Shown: positions 1-9,777, counted from the stretch's first letter. The stretch: DNA of 33,693 nucleotides from Ilumatobacteraceae bacterium (GCA_025451395.1 JANWKM010000073.1:1-33693); one strand, 5' to 3'. Made by a program: numbers and translations. Notes: generated by a model not told the origin, from the letters alone.

Positions 1-241
1 CGAGCCCGACGACCTCGTCGGGAATTAGCAGCACAGCTCCCCCGCCGCTGCGGCGCTTGCCGATTGCGATGTCGAGCGCGTCGGCAACGCGATGGTCCAC
101 ATCGCTATGACGTTGCGCAGAGCCGAGGACCAAGGTCTTGGCTGCGACCATGTGAAACGTCGCTGAGCGAACGGGCTGCGGATCAGTGGAGTGAAATTCA
201 CCCGCATCACCCAACGAGTCGTGTACCAACCAGTCGTGCAA
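1..241 (-). CDS. Lipoate-protein ligase A-like (biotin/lipoate A/B ligase family) protein, N-terminal fragment running off the window
   Basis: Manual minus-strand translation gives ...DPQPVRSATFHMVAAKTLVLGSAQRHSDVDHRVADALDIAIGKRRSGGGAVLLIPDEVVGL. The LVLGSAQ and RRSGGGAVLL motifs are typical of the lipoate/biotin ligase fold. Open to the left edge; start uncertain (TTG at 241, ATG at 151). Confidence 0.6.
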   Translation of the reverse strand, partial: MHDWLVHDSLGDAGEFHSTDPQPVRSATFHMVAAKTLVLGSAQRHSDVDHRVADALDIAIGKRRSGGGAVLLIPDEVVGL

Positions 242-249
242 GGGGGCGG

Positions 250-747
250 TCAGCTCGCGCGCGCGAGAAACGGTAACCAGGCGTCGGGAATGCGGGCGAC
301 TGCCGCGCTGATCCACGCGTGTTCGCGTGGAGCACACGGAGGCCGCAGCAATCTCATTCCCGCCTCGGCCGGCGTCCGATCGCGCTTGCGAAGATTGCAT
401 GGCCGGCACGCGGCCGCGACATTCTCCCAGTTGTGCAGGCCGCCGCGTGAGCGGGGCACCACGTGGTCGAGCGAGTCGGCGTGCCCGCCGCAGTATTGGC
501 ACCGGGCGTCGTCGCGCGCGAATAGCGCACGTCGCGACATCGCTGTGCGACGGGAATATGGAACCTTCACCACGTATCGCAGCTTCACGACCGATGGGCT
601 TGCGATGCTCAATCGCGCGGAGTGCACGATGTGGCCATCGCCAGCGATCAGGTCGGCCTTATCGGCGAGGATCAAGCAGATCGCCCGAAACGCGGGCACG
701 ACAGAGAGCGGCTCGTAGGTTGCATTCAACACAAGCGCGCTTCTCAT
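250..747 (-). CDS. HNH endonuclease family protein
   Basis: MRSALVLNATYEPLSVVPAFRAICLILADKADLI... with CQYCGGHADSLDHVVPRSRGGLHNWENVAAACRPCNLRKRDRTP (HNH/CxxC zinc motif). The start was moved inside the 250..873 ORF to MRSALVL. Confidence 0.85.
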   Translation of the reverse strand: MRSALVLNATYEPLSVVPAFRAICLILADKADLIAGDGHIVHSARLSIASPSVVKLRYVVKVPYSRRTAMSRRALFARDDARCQYCGGHADSLDHVVPRSRGGLHNWENVAAACRPCNLRKRDRTPAEAGMRLLRPPCAPREHAWISAAVARIPDAWLPFLARAS

Positions 748-757
748 CGGGTGAAAC

Positions 758-1012
758 CTAACGACACTTTTCTTGCAAACGGCACCATTCAAGGTAGTTG
801 AGCACATCATCGGGCACGATCGGGTGATCGGCGCGGCCGTATTGCGTGACCATTCGGAAGCGCAAGTACTCACCGGACGGCACCGGCAGGAACGGTCGCC
901 GACGCCACCACCGGCTCGGTGTGGTCCGCCGCCACTGCGCGATGGCCGTGCGCCACAATCGTGGCTGGCGCGCGACGGCGACCCCGACGGCGAGATTCGC
1001 TCGCAAGCTCAC
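758..1012 (-). CDS. Small conserved-looking hypothetical protein (84 aa)
   Basis: VSLRANLAVGVAVARQPRLWRTAIAQWRRTTPSRWWRRRPFLPVPSGEYLRFRMVTQYGRADHPIVPDDVLNYLEWCRLQEKCR. The GTG start at 1012 overlaps the acyl-CoA dehydrogenase TGA (1011..1009) as GTGA. It is the 3' end of the spurious 758..1906 frame. Confidence 0.7.
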   Translation of the reverse strand: MSLRANLAVGVAVARQPRLWRTAIAQWRRTTPSRWWRRRPFLPVPSGEYLRFRMVTQYGRADHPIVPDDVLNYLEWCRLQEKCR

Positions 1013-2223
1013 CGCGGCTCTTTGGGAAGGCCCAGCACCATTTCGCCGATGATGTGGCGCTGCACCTGTGAGGAACCCGCGTAGATCGTCCCGGCGCGCG
1101 CGTTTAAGAACGTCCCGACCCAACTCGCGGTGCTGTTCGGAGCCCCCGCGTCGTCGGTCATGAAGGCGCTCGAGGGTATTCGTCCGGTTGGTGTCATTGC
1201 TTCGGCGCCAATGATGTCGAGCGCGAGCTCGGTCACCTGTTTGTGGTACTCGCTCCAGTAGAGCTTGGAGATCGCGGCATCGGGTCCCGGCTGATGCCCG
1301 TTGAGAAACTGCGTCAACACACGCATGCCGTTGTACCGCATGATCTGTACTTTCGAATAGCAGTCGGCCAAGCGCTGACGGATGCGCGGATCGCTGGCAA
1401 CACCACGCTCGTTGGCCAACAACAGCAGTCGATCGACCTCTGCCCGAAAACGAATTGGGTTGGTTGCAGCTGCTTCGCCGCGCTCGAAGCCGAGCAACGT
1501 CATCGCAACAGCCCAACCGTTGTTGACGCCACCGACGACATCGTCTTTCGGTGCGGTGGCATCGGTGTAGAAGACCTCGTTGAATTCGCTCTCGCCACTG
1601 ATCATCTTGATCGGGCGCACTTCGATACCTGGTTGACGCATGTCGACGAGCAGGAACGAGATGCCTTTGTGCCGCGGAGCATCGGGGTCGGTACGAGCAA
1701 GCGTGAAGATGTGGTCGGCGAGGTGGCCAGCGCTCGTCCAGATCTTCTGACCATTGAGGAGCCACTGATCGCCGTCGAGCTGAGCCTTCAGCCCCAGATT
1801 GGCGAGATCGCTCCCAGCGTTCGGCTCGCTGTAACCCTGGCACCAGGTGTCGGCACCAGAAAGTATGCGCGGCAGGTGATGGCTCTTCTGTTCGTCGGTA
1901 CCCCACCGCAGCAGCGTGTTGCCCAACATCTGGATGCCGAACACATCGTTAGGGCCGCCGACCGGCACACCTGCCTTCGCGAACTCTTCGGCGATGATGA
2001 CCTGTTCGAGCGCCGACAGTCCGGCACCGCCATATTCCACCGGCCAGCCCGGTGCGAGGTAGCCGCCGTTGTACAGAACCTTTCGCCATTCGATGACGAA
2101 CGCGGTGAGTTCCTGCCCGTTGAGCTGACCGATGCCACCCCAATCGGTCGGCAACTTCTCGGCGAGGAACGCCTGCACTTTCTCGCGATACGCCTCGGCT
2201 TCCGCGGTGTACGTCGGGCGCAT
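1009..2223 (-). CDS. Acyl-CoA dehydrogenase family protein
   Basis: 404 aa with GYSEPNAGSDLANLGLKA, WLLNGQKIWTSAGHLADHIFTLARTD and ARAGTIYAGSSQVQRHIIGEMVLGLPKEPR, typical of the family. Confidence 0.93.
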   Translation of the reverse strand: MRPTYTAEAEAYREKVQAFLAEKLPTDWGGIGQLNGQELTAFVIEWRKVLYNGGYLAPGWPVEYGGAGLSALEQVIIAEEFAKAGVPVGGPNDVFGIQMLGNTLLRWGTDEQKSHHLPRILSGADTWCQGYSEPNAGSDLANLGLKAQLDGDQWLLNGQKIWTSAGHLADHIFTLARTDPDAPRHKGISFLLVDMRQPGIEVRPIKMISGESEFNEVFYTDATAPKDDVVGGVNNGWAVAMTLLGFERGEAAATNPIRFRAEVDRLLLLANERGVASDPRIRQRLADCYSKVQIMRYNGMRVLTQFLNGHQPGPDAAISKLYWSEYHKQVTELALDIIGAEAMTPTGRIPSSAFMTDDAGAPNSTASWVGTFLNARAGTIYAGSSQVQRHIIGEMVLGLPKEPR

Positions 2224-2242
2224 AACACGACGTTACCGGGTG

Positions 2243-3100
2243 CTACCTCACTGGCACTGAGCGGCGAGCCAATGCGGCTGCGCCCACCAGTGGCGCAAGT
2301 TGACCAAGACCGGCGGGAACGACAGTGAAGCCGCGCAGGAAACTGAGTTTCGCTCGCTGTTCGAGCTCGGCACGCAACGCACCGAAGAACGGTTCGCCGA
2401 AGCCGATGGCGACCGAGCCACCGATCACCGCCGTATTGAGATCGCAAATCGCTCCCAGGGATGCCAGCGCGCGCCCAATCAGGATTCCAGTACGTTCGAC
2501 GATGCCCTGCGGTGCGCGCTGCGGCGGACGGCCGGTCTCCTCCTCGATCGCCTTGCCACCGCAGTACGCCTCGACACATCCCTTGCCACCACACAGGCAT
2601 GGTCGGCCATCAGGCTCGACGACGATGTGGCCGAAGTGGCCGGCATTGCCGTGATTGCCGTCGAGTAGCCGGCCGCGACTCACTATCCCCGCACCAACTC
2701 CGGTGCCCATCGAGATGTACACGAAGTCAGAAAGTCCGACGGCCGCGCCGCACCACGCCTCGGCGAGCGCAACCGCCTTCGAGTTGTTGTCAACGATGGT
2801 GGGAAGCCCGGTCAGCAACTGCACCTCGGCAGCCAACTGAAAGCCATCGAGGCTGGGAATATGCAGCGGCGACACAGTGCCTTCGAGCGGGTTGGCGGGG
2901 CCGCCACAGCCGATACCACAAGCGACTGGGTCACCAGGAGCGGTGACCTGCACTCTTTTAATGAGCCTTGACAAAGCCGGCCACACGTCGCGTTCGGGTG
3001 TCGAGATGCGGTCGCGCACCAATACCTCACCATTCTCGTCGACGACCCCGGCGGCAAGTTTCGCCGAACCGACATCAATCGCGAGATAGCACACCGTCAT
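2243..3100 (-). CDS. ROK family sugar kinase / regulator-like protein
   Basis: MTVCYLAIDVGSAKLAAGVVDENGEV..., SMGTGVGAGIVSRGRLLDGNHGNAGHFGHIVVEPDGRPCLCGGKGCVEAYCGG (ROK CxCGxxGC signature). Confidence 0.88.
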   Translation of the reverse strand: MTVCYLAIDVGSAKLAAGVVDENGEVLVRDRISTPERDVWPALSRLIKRVQVTAPGDPVACGIGCGGPANPLEGTVSPLHIPSLDGFQLAAEVQLLTGLPTIVDNNSKAVALAEAWCGAAVGLSDFVYISMGTGVGAGIVSRGRLLDGNHGNAGHFGHIVVEPDGRPCLCGGKGCVEAYCGGKAIEEETGRPPQRAPQGIVERTGILIGRALASLGAICDLNTAVIGGSVAIGFGEPFFGALRAELEQRAKLSFLRGFTVVPAGLGQLAPLVGAAALARRSVPVR

Positions 3101-3133
3101 GCCAACGACGGTACTGGCATCCCGACATGCGAA

Positions 3134-4174
3134 ATGCCCACTCTGCCGTCTACCCTTCCAGCCGTGACGGCCACGACCTCAGAATTCGCATCGAAGTCAA
3201 AATCCCCCGCTGCCCCGGCCGGAAGCCAGCCGTCGCCGACGTTTGCCCAATTGTTCGACGCGATCACGTCGAATGTTTCGTCGGTGGTGCACGGCAACCC
3301 GCATTCGATTGATCTGGCGGTGATGTGCCTACTCGCGGAAGGACACCTCCTTATTGAAGATGTCCCCGGTGTCGGCAAGACAAGCCTTGCAAAGGCTCTC
3401 GCTGCTTCTATCGATTGCACCTGGAAACGCGTGCAGTTCACCCCCGACCTGTTGCCGACCGACCTCGTAGGCGTCGGCATTTACCAACGCGCGACCGAGA
3501 GCTTCGTGTTTCAACCCGGACCGCTGTTCGCAAACATCGTCCTCGCCGACGAAATCAATCGCGCGTCGCCAAAGACGCAATCGGCGTTGCTCGAGGCAAT
3601 GGAAGAGCGCCAGGTCAGTGCCGACGGCGTCAGCCATCAATTGCCCTCGCCGTTCATGGTGGCTGCGACGCAGAACCCTGTCGAACAAGAAGGCACCTAT
3701 CGATTGCCCGAAAGCCAACTCGACCGCTTCCTGATGCGGATCTCGTTGGGCTACCCCGGTCGCGACGCCGAGCTGGCAATCCTCGACTCGAACGGTGCCG
3801 CCGATGCGTTGGTCGCGCTGCAACACGTAGTCAGCGCAGAAGAGATCTCGCGCATGTGCATGGCCGTGCGAACCGTGCACGTCGCTCCAGTCCTGAAGAG
3901 CTACATGATCGACATCTCTGAGTCGAGTCGGTCGCATTCTGGTCTGTTGCTCGGACTGTCGCCGCGCGCAACGTTGCAGCTCGCGCGCGCGACCCGTGCG
4001 CATGCCGCCGCGCACGGGCGCGACTACGCGATTCCCGACGACGTGAAGGCAGTGGCATCACCGGTACTGTCGCACCGCGTGATGTTGCGTCCCGATTCGT
4101 CGTCGCGCGGGCTCGACGGAGTGATGGCAATCGAGGAGATTCTCGCAAGCGTGCCGGTGCCGGCGGGGCGCTGA
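3134..4174 (+). CDS. MoxR family AAA+ ATPase
   Basis: HLLIEDVPGVGKTSLAKALA (Walker A), NIVLADEINRASPKTQSALLEAMEERQVSADG, MVAATQNPVEQEGTYRLPESQLDRFLMRI. The start could also be the downstream GTG. Confidence 0.93.
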   Translation: MPTLPSTLPAVTATTSEFASKSKSPAAPAGSQPSPTFAQLFDAITSNVSSVVHGNPHSIDLAVMCLLAEGHLLIEDVPGVGKTSLAKALAASIDCTWKRVQFTPDLLPTDLVGVGIYQRATESFVFQPGPLFANIVLADEINRASPKTQSALLEAMEERQVSADGVSHQLPSPFMVAATQNPVEQEGTYRLPESQLDRFLMRISLGYPGRDAELAILDSNGAADALVALQHVVSAEEISRMCMAVRTVHVAPVLKSYMIDISESSRSHSGLLLGLSPRATLQLARATRAHAAAHGRDYAIPDDVKAVASPVLSHRVMLRPDSSSRGLDGVMAIEEILASVPVPAGR

Positions 4175-5316
4175 TGCCCACCCGCCAAGGCTGGTCGACG
4201 TTGTCGGCGGGCATCGCCTCCATAGTGCTGGGGCGCATGTTCGGGCTTATCGAGCTGTACATCATCGGATCAGCGTTGCTCGCCGGGTTCACGATCGCAT
4301 TGCTGATTGTCAATCGCCCACTTCCCAGGTTGGCAGTGCGCCGAGTGGCACGGCCAGCAACAGTCGGCGTTGGTGAACCGGCGCGCGTCGATATCCAGGT
4401 GGCGAATCGTTCGAGTGTGCGCTCGCCGAAGCTGACGCTGTGGGAACCGGTCGGCGACAAGGGAGGCGCGCCGATGCAACTCGCGCCGCTGGGTGCCGGC
4501 GAAGCAGTGAGCGCGGCGTATCGAGTACCCACGAGCCGCCGTGGCGTGGTGCGCACCGGTCCGCTGCGTGCCGAACGATTCGACCCACTCGGTCTCGCTC
4601 GCCGTTCCAACTGGCTTGCTGGCGCTGGCGAGGTACTCGTGGTGCCACAGCAACTCACCTTGGCGTTTCCGACGGCGGGCAGTGCCGGTCGCCTCGGTGA
4701 ACACCTACGCATGAAGTCGTACGGCCAATCGGGTACCGAGTTCCATTCGCAGCGCGAGTACATCCCCGGCGACGACCTGCGCCGCATCAACTGGAAGAGT
4801 TCCGCAAGATCGACGACGCTGATCGTGCGCGAGACGGCACTCGAAGGTATCCAGCGCTGCACTGTTGTGCTCGACACACTGGCCGACAGCTACGACCGCG
4901 ACGGTTTCGAGCGCGCGGTCACCGCCGCAGCCAGCGTGGTGGGCGCGGCGTCCGCCGCTGGTATCGCTGCACGGCTGGTGGCTCCTGGGCTCGACCTTCG
5001 CGGACCCGACGTCGCGCCGCTCTCATTGCGATGGTTGGCCACAGTTGAAATGGGCGACGAGGTCGTCGACCACAGCGGCGGCGGTCGTTCGGCAAGCGAC
5101 GGCCTCGGTGTCGTAGTCGTCGTGACCAGTCACGTCACATCGGTGGCGGCCGCCTCGACGAATGCGTCCGTTGCCCCCGAGGAAGTGGTCGTCGTCGTGT
5201 GCACGATGGTGCCAGCGGCGAGCAGTCGCGGTTTCACCGTCGATGCGACCAGCCTGCGCGAGCTCCATCGCAGCTGGAGTCAACTCGTCATGGGACGGAC
5301 CGCGGTGATGGCATGA
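4174..5316 (+). CDS. DUF58 domain-containing membrane protein
   Basis: N-terminal TM region, then FDPLGLARR and SGTEFHSQREYIPGDDLRRINWKSSARSTTLIVRETA (DUF58 core). Overlaps the moxR stop codon. Confidence 0.9.
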   Translation: MPTRQGWSTLSAGIASIVLGRMFGLIELYIIGSALLAGFTIALLIVNRPLPRLAVRRVARPATVGVGEPARVDIQVANRSSVRSPKLTLWEPVGDKGGAPMQLAPLGAGEAVSAAYRVPTSRRGVVRTGPLRAERFDPLGLARRSNWLAGAGEVLVVPQQLTLAFPTAGSAGRLGEHLRMKSYGQSGTEFHSQREYIPGDDLRRINWKSSARSTTLIVRETALEGIQRCTVVLDTLADSYDRDGFERAVTAAASVVGAASAAGIAARLVAPGLDLRGPDVAPLSLRWLATVEMGDEVVDHSGGGRSASDGLGVVVVVTSHVTSVAAASTNASVAPEEVVVVVCTMVPAASSRGFTVDATSLRELHRSWSQLVMGRTAVMA

Positions 5317-7571
5317 GCAGCACCGATCGCCACTACATCGAAGACGCGCAGCTGCCCGCCACGCTGTGTCTGACCGCGCTCACGGCCGCAACCGCTGTCT
5401 CGTTGTGTCGCATTTTCGCCGACTGGGATTATCTGCGACCAATGCTCGTCGTTGCTGTTGGAGTGCACGTCGTGGCGGCTGCGTTGCGTCTACTTCGTAC
5501 ACCGATTTGGGTGGCGTTTCCGGTGATGTTGCTCGGCGCGATCGAACTGCTCGGCATTGTTTTCTACCGCGACACGTTCAATGGACCGATTCCGGGTTCG
5601 CGAACCTTCGAGCTGCTCCGCATCGACATTTCGCTGGTCCTCGAGCAGTTTCCAACCGCGGTAGCGCCCGTGCCGAGCCAGGGCCTCTATGGGATCGCGG
5701 CGACGGTCGCGCTGGCGGTGTGCGCGATCCTGTCCGACACCTTCGCATTCCGCGCGATGGGACGCCTTGAGGCAATCGTGCCGACAGCAGTGCTGTTCAT
5801 CTTTACTTCCGCACTCGGCACCGACCGTCATCGCGAGTCGGTCGCCGCATTGTGGATCGGGTGTGCGCTGATCGTCATCGCCGCATTGCGTGTGCGCCAT
5901 GTGGGTAGCGGTAGTAGCTGGATGGGTTCGCGGCGATGGGGTGTCGTTGCGGCGATGCCGGCGATCCTGGTCACCGTCGGCCTGACAACGGCCGCGGCGG
6001 CCGCCCTCGCTCCACGGTTGCCTGGCGCGGGCAAGCCGGCTTTGGTCGATACTCGCAACCGCGGTGGCAGCGTGACCGAGGTACTGAGTCCGCTGGTCGA
6101 CATCCGCGCGGAAATCGTGAACCACGGCGACGTCGAGTTCTTCACGGTCGCATCGTCCGATGGCGGCCACTACTGGCGACTGGTTGGCCTGCCGGTATTC
6201 AGCGGCTCGAAGTGGGACTACACCGAGGAAGACCTCGAGCCGATGGGTAACCGAGCTGGCGATGTGATGGTGCCAGGCGCGGTCACCACACAGGACATAC
6301 GTATTAGCGAGATGACTGGGCACCTGCTACCCGCTGCGTATCTGCCAACCTCGTTGTCCGAGGACAGCATCTTCTGGGCAGGAATCACGGAGAGCCTGAT
6401 TCTTGCCGACTCCGAATTTCAACCTGGTGACCACATTGAGATCCGGTCGATCGTGCCCCACCCGTCGACGGAACAGTTGCGTGCTGCCACCACCACAGAC
6501 GCACCCGGTGACATCTACTACAAGCTTCCCGGTGGCTTCCCCGACGTCGCGCGCGAAGCGGCCGAGGCAGTAACTCGCGATGCGACAACACCGTTCGACA
6601 AGTTGATTGCATTGCAGAACTGGTTCCGAACCGACTTCGAGTACGACATCGACGTGCAGTTGGGTAACAGCAACGACGCCATCGAGTCGTTCATCCGCAT
6701 CAAGCGGGGGTTCTGCCAGCAGTTCGCCGGCACGTTCGCCGCGATGGCTCGCGCGCTCGGCTTTCCTGCACGTGTAGCCGTCGGCTTCACTCAGGGCACG
6801 GTGGGCGGCGATGGCCGATACCACGTGTTCGGACGCAACGGGCATGCGTGGCCAGAAGTTTGGTTCGACAACATCGGTTGGGTGGCGTTCGACCCGACGC
6901 CGGGCCGCGGCAACGGCGACACAACGTCGTACACCGGCGTCGAGTCAGCGCAGGACAACTCAACCGGTGGAGGCGGCGACGGTGATGGTGATGGAGCCGG
7001 TGGCAACCCCGGCCCCGCGAGCAGCCCTCCGCTGGCGACCAGTGGGATCGAAGACGGCTCAGAGACACAAGGAAGCGGCGACCCCGCAGCCACCGCCGTC
7101 CCGTCGCAAGGCAGCAGTGGTCGCGGCGGCAATTCGACCTCGTCAATACCGTTCGTGCTGCTCATCATGTGCGCCTTGCTTGGCGCTTGGATGGTGTTCG
7201 CACCACGTGTCATTCGCGCTCAGGCGATGCGCCACGCGCCGACCCGGCCCGAACGCGTCATCAGCGCCTGGCATCGCAGCCTCGGCGCGCTCTCGCTTGC
7301 TGGCGCCCCGCACCCGGGTGGTGCCACTCCACTCGAGTACGCAACCGTGGCCGAGCGTTCCACCGGTATCGACCATCACATCCTGCGCGAGATGGCAACC
7401 CACGTGACCCGCGCCGTGTACTCGCAAGGCGACATCAGCGAGCACTCGGCCGTGCGCTGCGAAATGCTCAGCGAAGAAGTCGGGAGTATTTGCCGCGACC
7501 GTATCCCCACGGCACTGCGGCTGAGGGCATTGGTCGACCCGCGCTTGATGCGCGTGAAGTACTCAGGCTGA
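5313..7571 (+). CDS. Transglutaminase-like (TgpA-type) multi-TM protein with DUF4129-like C-terminus
   Basis: Multiple TM helices, then IRIKRGFCQQFAGTFAAMARALGFPARVAVGFTQG...GRNGHAWPEVWFDNIGWVAFDPTPG (Cys-His-Asp transglutaminase core), a Gly/Asp-rich linker, another TM, and HAPTRPERVISAWHRSLGAL. ATGA overlap with DUF58. Confidence 0.92.
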   Translation: MSSTDRHYIEDAQLPATLCLTALTAATAVSLCRIFADWDYLRPMLVVAVGVHVVAAALRLLRTPIWVAFPVMLLGAIELLGIVFYRDTFNGPIPGSRTFELLRIDISLVLEQFPTAVAPVPSQGLYGIAATVALAVCAILSDTFAFRAMGRLEAIVPTAVLFIFTSALGTDRHRESVAALWIGCALIVIAALRVRHVGSGSSWMGSRRWGVVAAMPAILVTVGLTTAAAAALAPRLPGAGKPALVDTRNRGGSVTEVLSPLVDIRAEIVNHGDVEFFTVASSDGGHYWRLVGLPVFSGSKWDYTEEDLEPMGNRAGDVMVPGAVTTQDIRISEMTGHLLPAAYLPTSLSEDSIFWAGITESLILADSEFQPGDHIEIRSIVPHPSTEQLRAATTTDAPGDIYYKLPGGFPDVAREAAEAVTRDATTPFDKLIALQNWFRTDFEYDIDVQLGNSNDAIESFIRIKRGFCQQFAGTFAAMARALGFPARVAVGFTQGTVGGDGRYHVFGRNGHAWPEVWFDNIGWVAFDPTPGRGNGDTTSYTGVESAQDNSTGGGGDGDGDGAGGNPGPASSPPLATSGIEDGSETQGSGDPAATAVPSQGSSGRGGNSTSSIPFVLLIMCALLGAWMVFAPRVIRAQAMRHAPTRPERVISAWHRSLGALSLAGAPHPGGATPLEYATVAERSTGIDHHILREMATHVTRAVYSQGDISEHSAVRCEMLSEEVGSICRDRIPTALRLRALVDPRLMRVKYSG

Positions 7572-7593
7572 AGGCCAGATTCTGTGGTGCAGT

Positions 7594-7929
7594 TCAGTCG
7601 TCGGCGCGGCTGCGCTGTTGCTGGCCAAAGCGGCCGCGCACCGTTTCCGACAGGTGACTGAGACCGGCCTCGCCCAGCCGACGGGCGTGGCGCTCGGCGA
7701 ACAATGAGGCGACGACGGCGCCGATGAACGCCACGAAAGACAGGTACGGGCTGACCGACAGCAAAGCGATCGTCAGCACGAGGCAGGCAATGGCTGCCGC
7801 CATGGCTATCGCAAGCATGCGACGGTTACCGCTCGCGGCACTGTGGAGGGTGCGACCGAAACCAGGGTCGCGCTGGAGCTGCTCTTCGATCTGATGCAGA
7901 ATACGTTGCTCGTCTTCGGAGAGCGGCAT
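7594..7929 (-). CDS. DUF3040 family membrane protein
   Basis: MPLSEDEQRILHQIEEQLQRDPGFGRTL followed by two TM segments; typical actinobacterial DUF3040. Confidence 0.9.
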   Translation of the reverse strand: MPLSEDEQRILHQIEEQLQRDPGFGRTLHSAASGNRRMLAIAMAAAIACLVLTIALLSVSPYLSFVAFIGAVVASLFAERHARRLGEAGLSHLSETVRGRFGQQQRSRADD

Positions 7930-7973
7930 GGCGCCATCATCGCAGAAATCCCCACTAAGGGCAACGCGCCGGG

Positions 7974-9260
7974 TCAGCCGTCAGGCCCCTGATCGGGACC
8001 CCATTGCTGGGCACCTCGGCGTACCAGGCGCAATCCCGAGCCTTCGACGGCGCTCGCCGGACCGATTGCGGTGCTGCCGAAGCGAGACCGAATTGCGTCG
8101 ATTGTCTCCTCGGCGATGTCCCATTCTCCGCCGTTGCCGTTCTCACTGCCGTTCTCACTACTGTCGTCGTCGATGGTGAGCTGTTCCTCTGCTGGATCGC
8201 CGAGCTGACTCGCGCTGACCCCGAGAAGCCGCACACCAGCCGTTGGATCAATCGCCAGCAGCAGTGGCAGGACGGCGGCAACGATCGTGTGGGCCGTGCC
8301 AGTGGGTGCTTCCAATGTGGTCGCACGAGTAATGGTCTGAAAGTCCGCAAAACGAACCTTCAGCGTCAAGGTGCGCGCCGCCTTTCCCTGTGCGCGTAGG
8401 CGAGCGGCGACACCATCGGCCAAACGAACCAGTTCTCGGCGCAGCTCGTCGTGCGTATGCCGATCGGTCGCGAACGTTTCCTCGTGCCCGATCGATTTCA
8501 TCTCCCGCCCGACCTCGACGGGTCGATCGTCGATGCCCCACGCCAGCTGGTGCAAGTGCTCACCGTGGCTCTTGCCGACCGCGGCCACGAGCGAGTCGAG
8601 TTCCAATTCGGCCAGCTCGCGCACCGTGTGCACGCCGAGGCCACTCAGCCGTTTCAGCGTTGCCGGACCGACGCCCCACAGTGCCTGCACCGGCAAAGGA
8701 TGAAGGAATGCCAACTCCTCTCCCGGCTTCACGACGCACACACCAATCCCCTGCTTTACGCCCGCGGCAGTCGCTCGTGGCTTGGCCGCAACCGATGCCA
8801 ACTTGGCGAGGAACTTGTTTACGGCCACACCGACTGAGCAGTGCAATTGCAGTTGCTGCCACACCTGCTCGCGAATGTAATGAGCGATCTCCGGTCCGGC
8901 GCCCAGCAATCGCATTGCACCGGTGACGTCGAGGAACGCCTCGTCGAGCGACAGCGGTTCGACGAACGGGGTGACTGTTTGGAAGATGTCGTGGACCTCC
9001 GAACTCACCTGCGAGTAGAGCTCGTGATCACCGGCGAGGAAGACCAACTGTGGGCACAGTCGTCGAGCACGCGTCGAGGGCATCGCCGAATGAATCCCGA
9101 ACCGGCGCGCTTCATACGAGGCGGCGGCGACAACACCGCGGGCGCCGGTGCCGCCGACCACAACGGGTTGACCCACCAACTCGGGGCGACGACGTAACTC
9201 GACGCTGACGTAGAACGCGTCCATGTCGACGTGCAGGATCGACCGCATAGTGTCTTTCAT
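7974..9260 (-). CDS. dinB: DNA polymerase IV (Y-family)
   Basis: MKDTMRSILHVDMDAFYVSVELRRRPELVGQPVVVGGTGARGVVAAASYEARRFGIHSAMPSTRA..., PLSLDEAFLDVTG. Start at MKDTM, or the Met at 9248. Confidence 0.95.
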   Translation of the reverse strand: MKDTMRSILHVDMDAFYVSVELRRRPELVGQPVVVGGTGARGVVAAASYEARRFGIHSAMPSTRARRLCPQLVFLAGDHELYSQVSSEVHDIFQTVTPFVEPLSLDEAFLDVTGAMRLLGAGPEIAHYIREQVWQQLQLHCSVGVAVNKFLAKLASVAAKPRATAAGVKQGIGVCVVKPGEELAFLHPLPVQALWGVGPATLKRLSGLGVHTVRELAELELDSLVAAVGKSHGEHLHQLAWGIDDRPVEVGREMKSIGHEETFATDRHTHDELRRELVRLADGVAARLRAQGKAARTLTLKVRFADFQTITRATTLEAPTGTAHTIVAAVLPLLLAIDPTAGVRLLGVSASQLGDPAEEQLTIDDDSSENGSENGNGGEWDIAEETIDAIRSRFGSTAIGPASAVEGSGLRLVRRGAQQWGPDQGPDG

Positions 9261-9270
9261 ACGCGCCTCT

Positions 9271-9750
9271 TCATGTGCGCTCCGCACGGGCGGTGGCCCG
9301 ATCGGTGCCACGTAATGCGAACTGATAGTGCGTCTCGAGATCGCCGCCCAACCATGCGCTCACCGGCAGACGCACCCACAGCGGGCTGGCAGTAAGTAGG
9401 TCCAACGCGTCGACCGCGCTGGTATGACGCACCTCCTCGACGATGCCGTCGGGATCAGCGACGCAGATCTCGCCGCTCACCTGATCGCTCTCCCACGCTT
9501 CCACGATCATCTGCCATCCCATATCGGGAGCATCGACGGTGACGGTGTAGCAACGATCCGACCATGTACTCACGACCAAACCGGTCTCTTCGAAGACCTC
9601 GCGCGTCAGTCCGTCGAGCAGCGATTCGCCGTGATCGATGACGCCGCCGGGCGGAGTCCATTCCACCGAATTATCTCGGCGGCGGTTACAGACGAGTATC
9701 AGTCCGTCGCCATGACGGATGAGACCACCACCGACCAGCCAACGACGCAC
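9271..9750 (-). CDS. NUDIX hydrolase
   Basis: NUDIX box GGVIDHGESLLDGLTREVFEETGL. Confidence 0.92.
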   Translation of the reverse strand: MRRWLVGGGLIRHGDGLILVCNRRRDNSVEWTPPGGVIDHGESLLDGLTREVFEETGLVVSTWSDRCYTVTVDAPDMGWQMIVEAWESDQVSGEICVADPDGIVEEVRHTSAVDALDLLTASPLWVRLPVSAWLGGDLETHYQFALRGTDRATARAERT

Positions 9751-9777
9751 GATTCGAAGTGTAGGACTGGAGGTGCG

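Noticed and set aside
1013-1906. N-terminal ~300 aa of the 758..1906 minus ORF
   Set aside because: Overlaps the dehydrogenase in another frame and is Arg/Ser/His-rich noise; only the 758..1012 portion looks genuine.
1243-2328. 361-aa plus-strand ORF opposite the acyl-CoA dehydrogenase
   Set aside because: Antisense shadow of a clear acyl-CoA dehydrogenase; high GC gives long open antisense frames.
5490-6323. 277-aa minus ORF under the transglutaminase gene
   Set aside because: Antisense frame with shadow-like composition and no recognisable motif.
6960-7140. Gly/Asp/Ser-rich repetitive coding stretch in the transglutaminase gene
   Set aside because: An ordinary low-complexity linker before the last TM segment in TgpA-type proteins, not a DNA repeat element.
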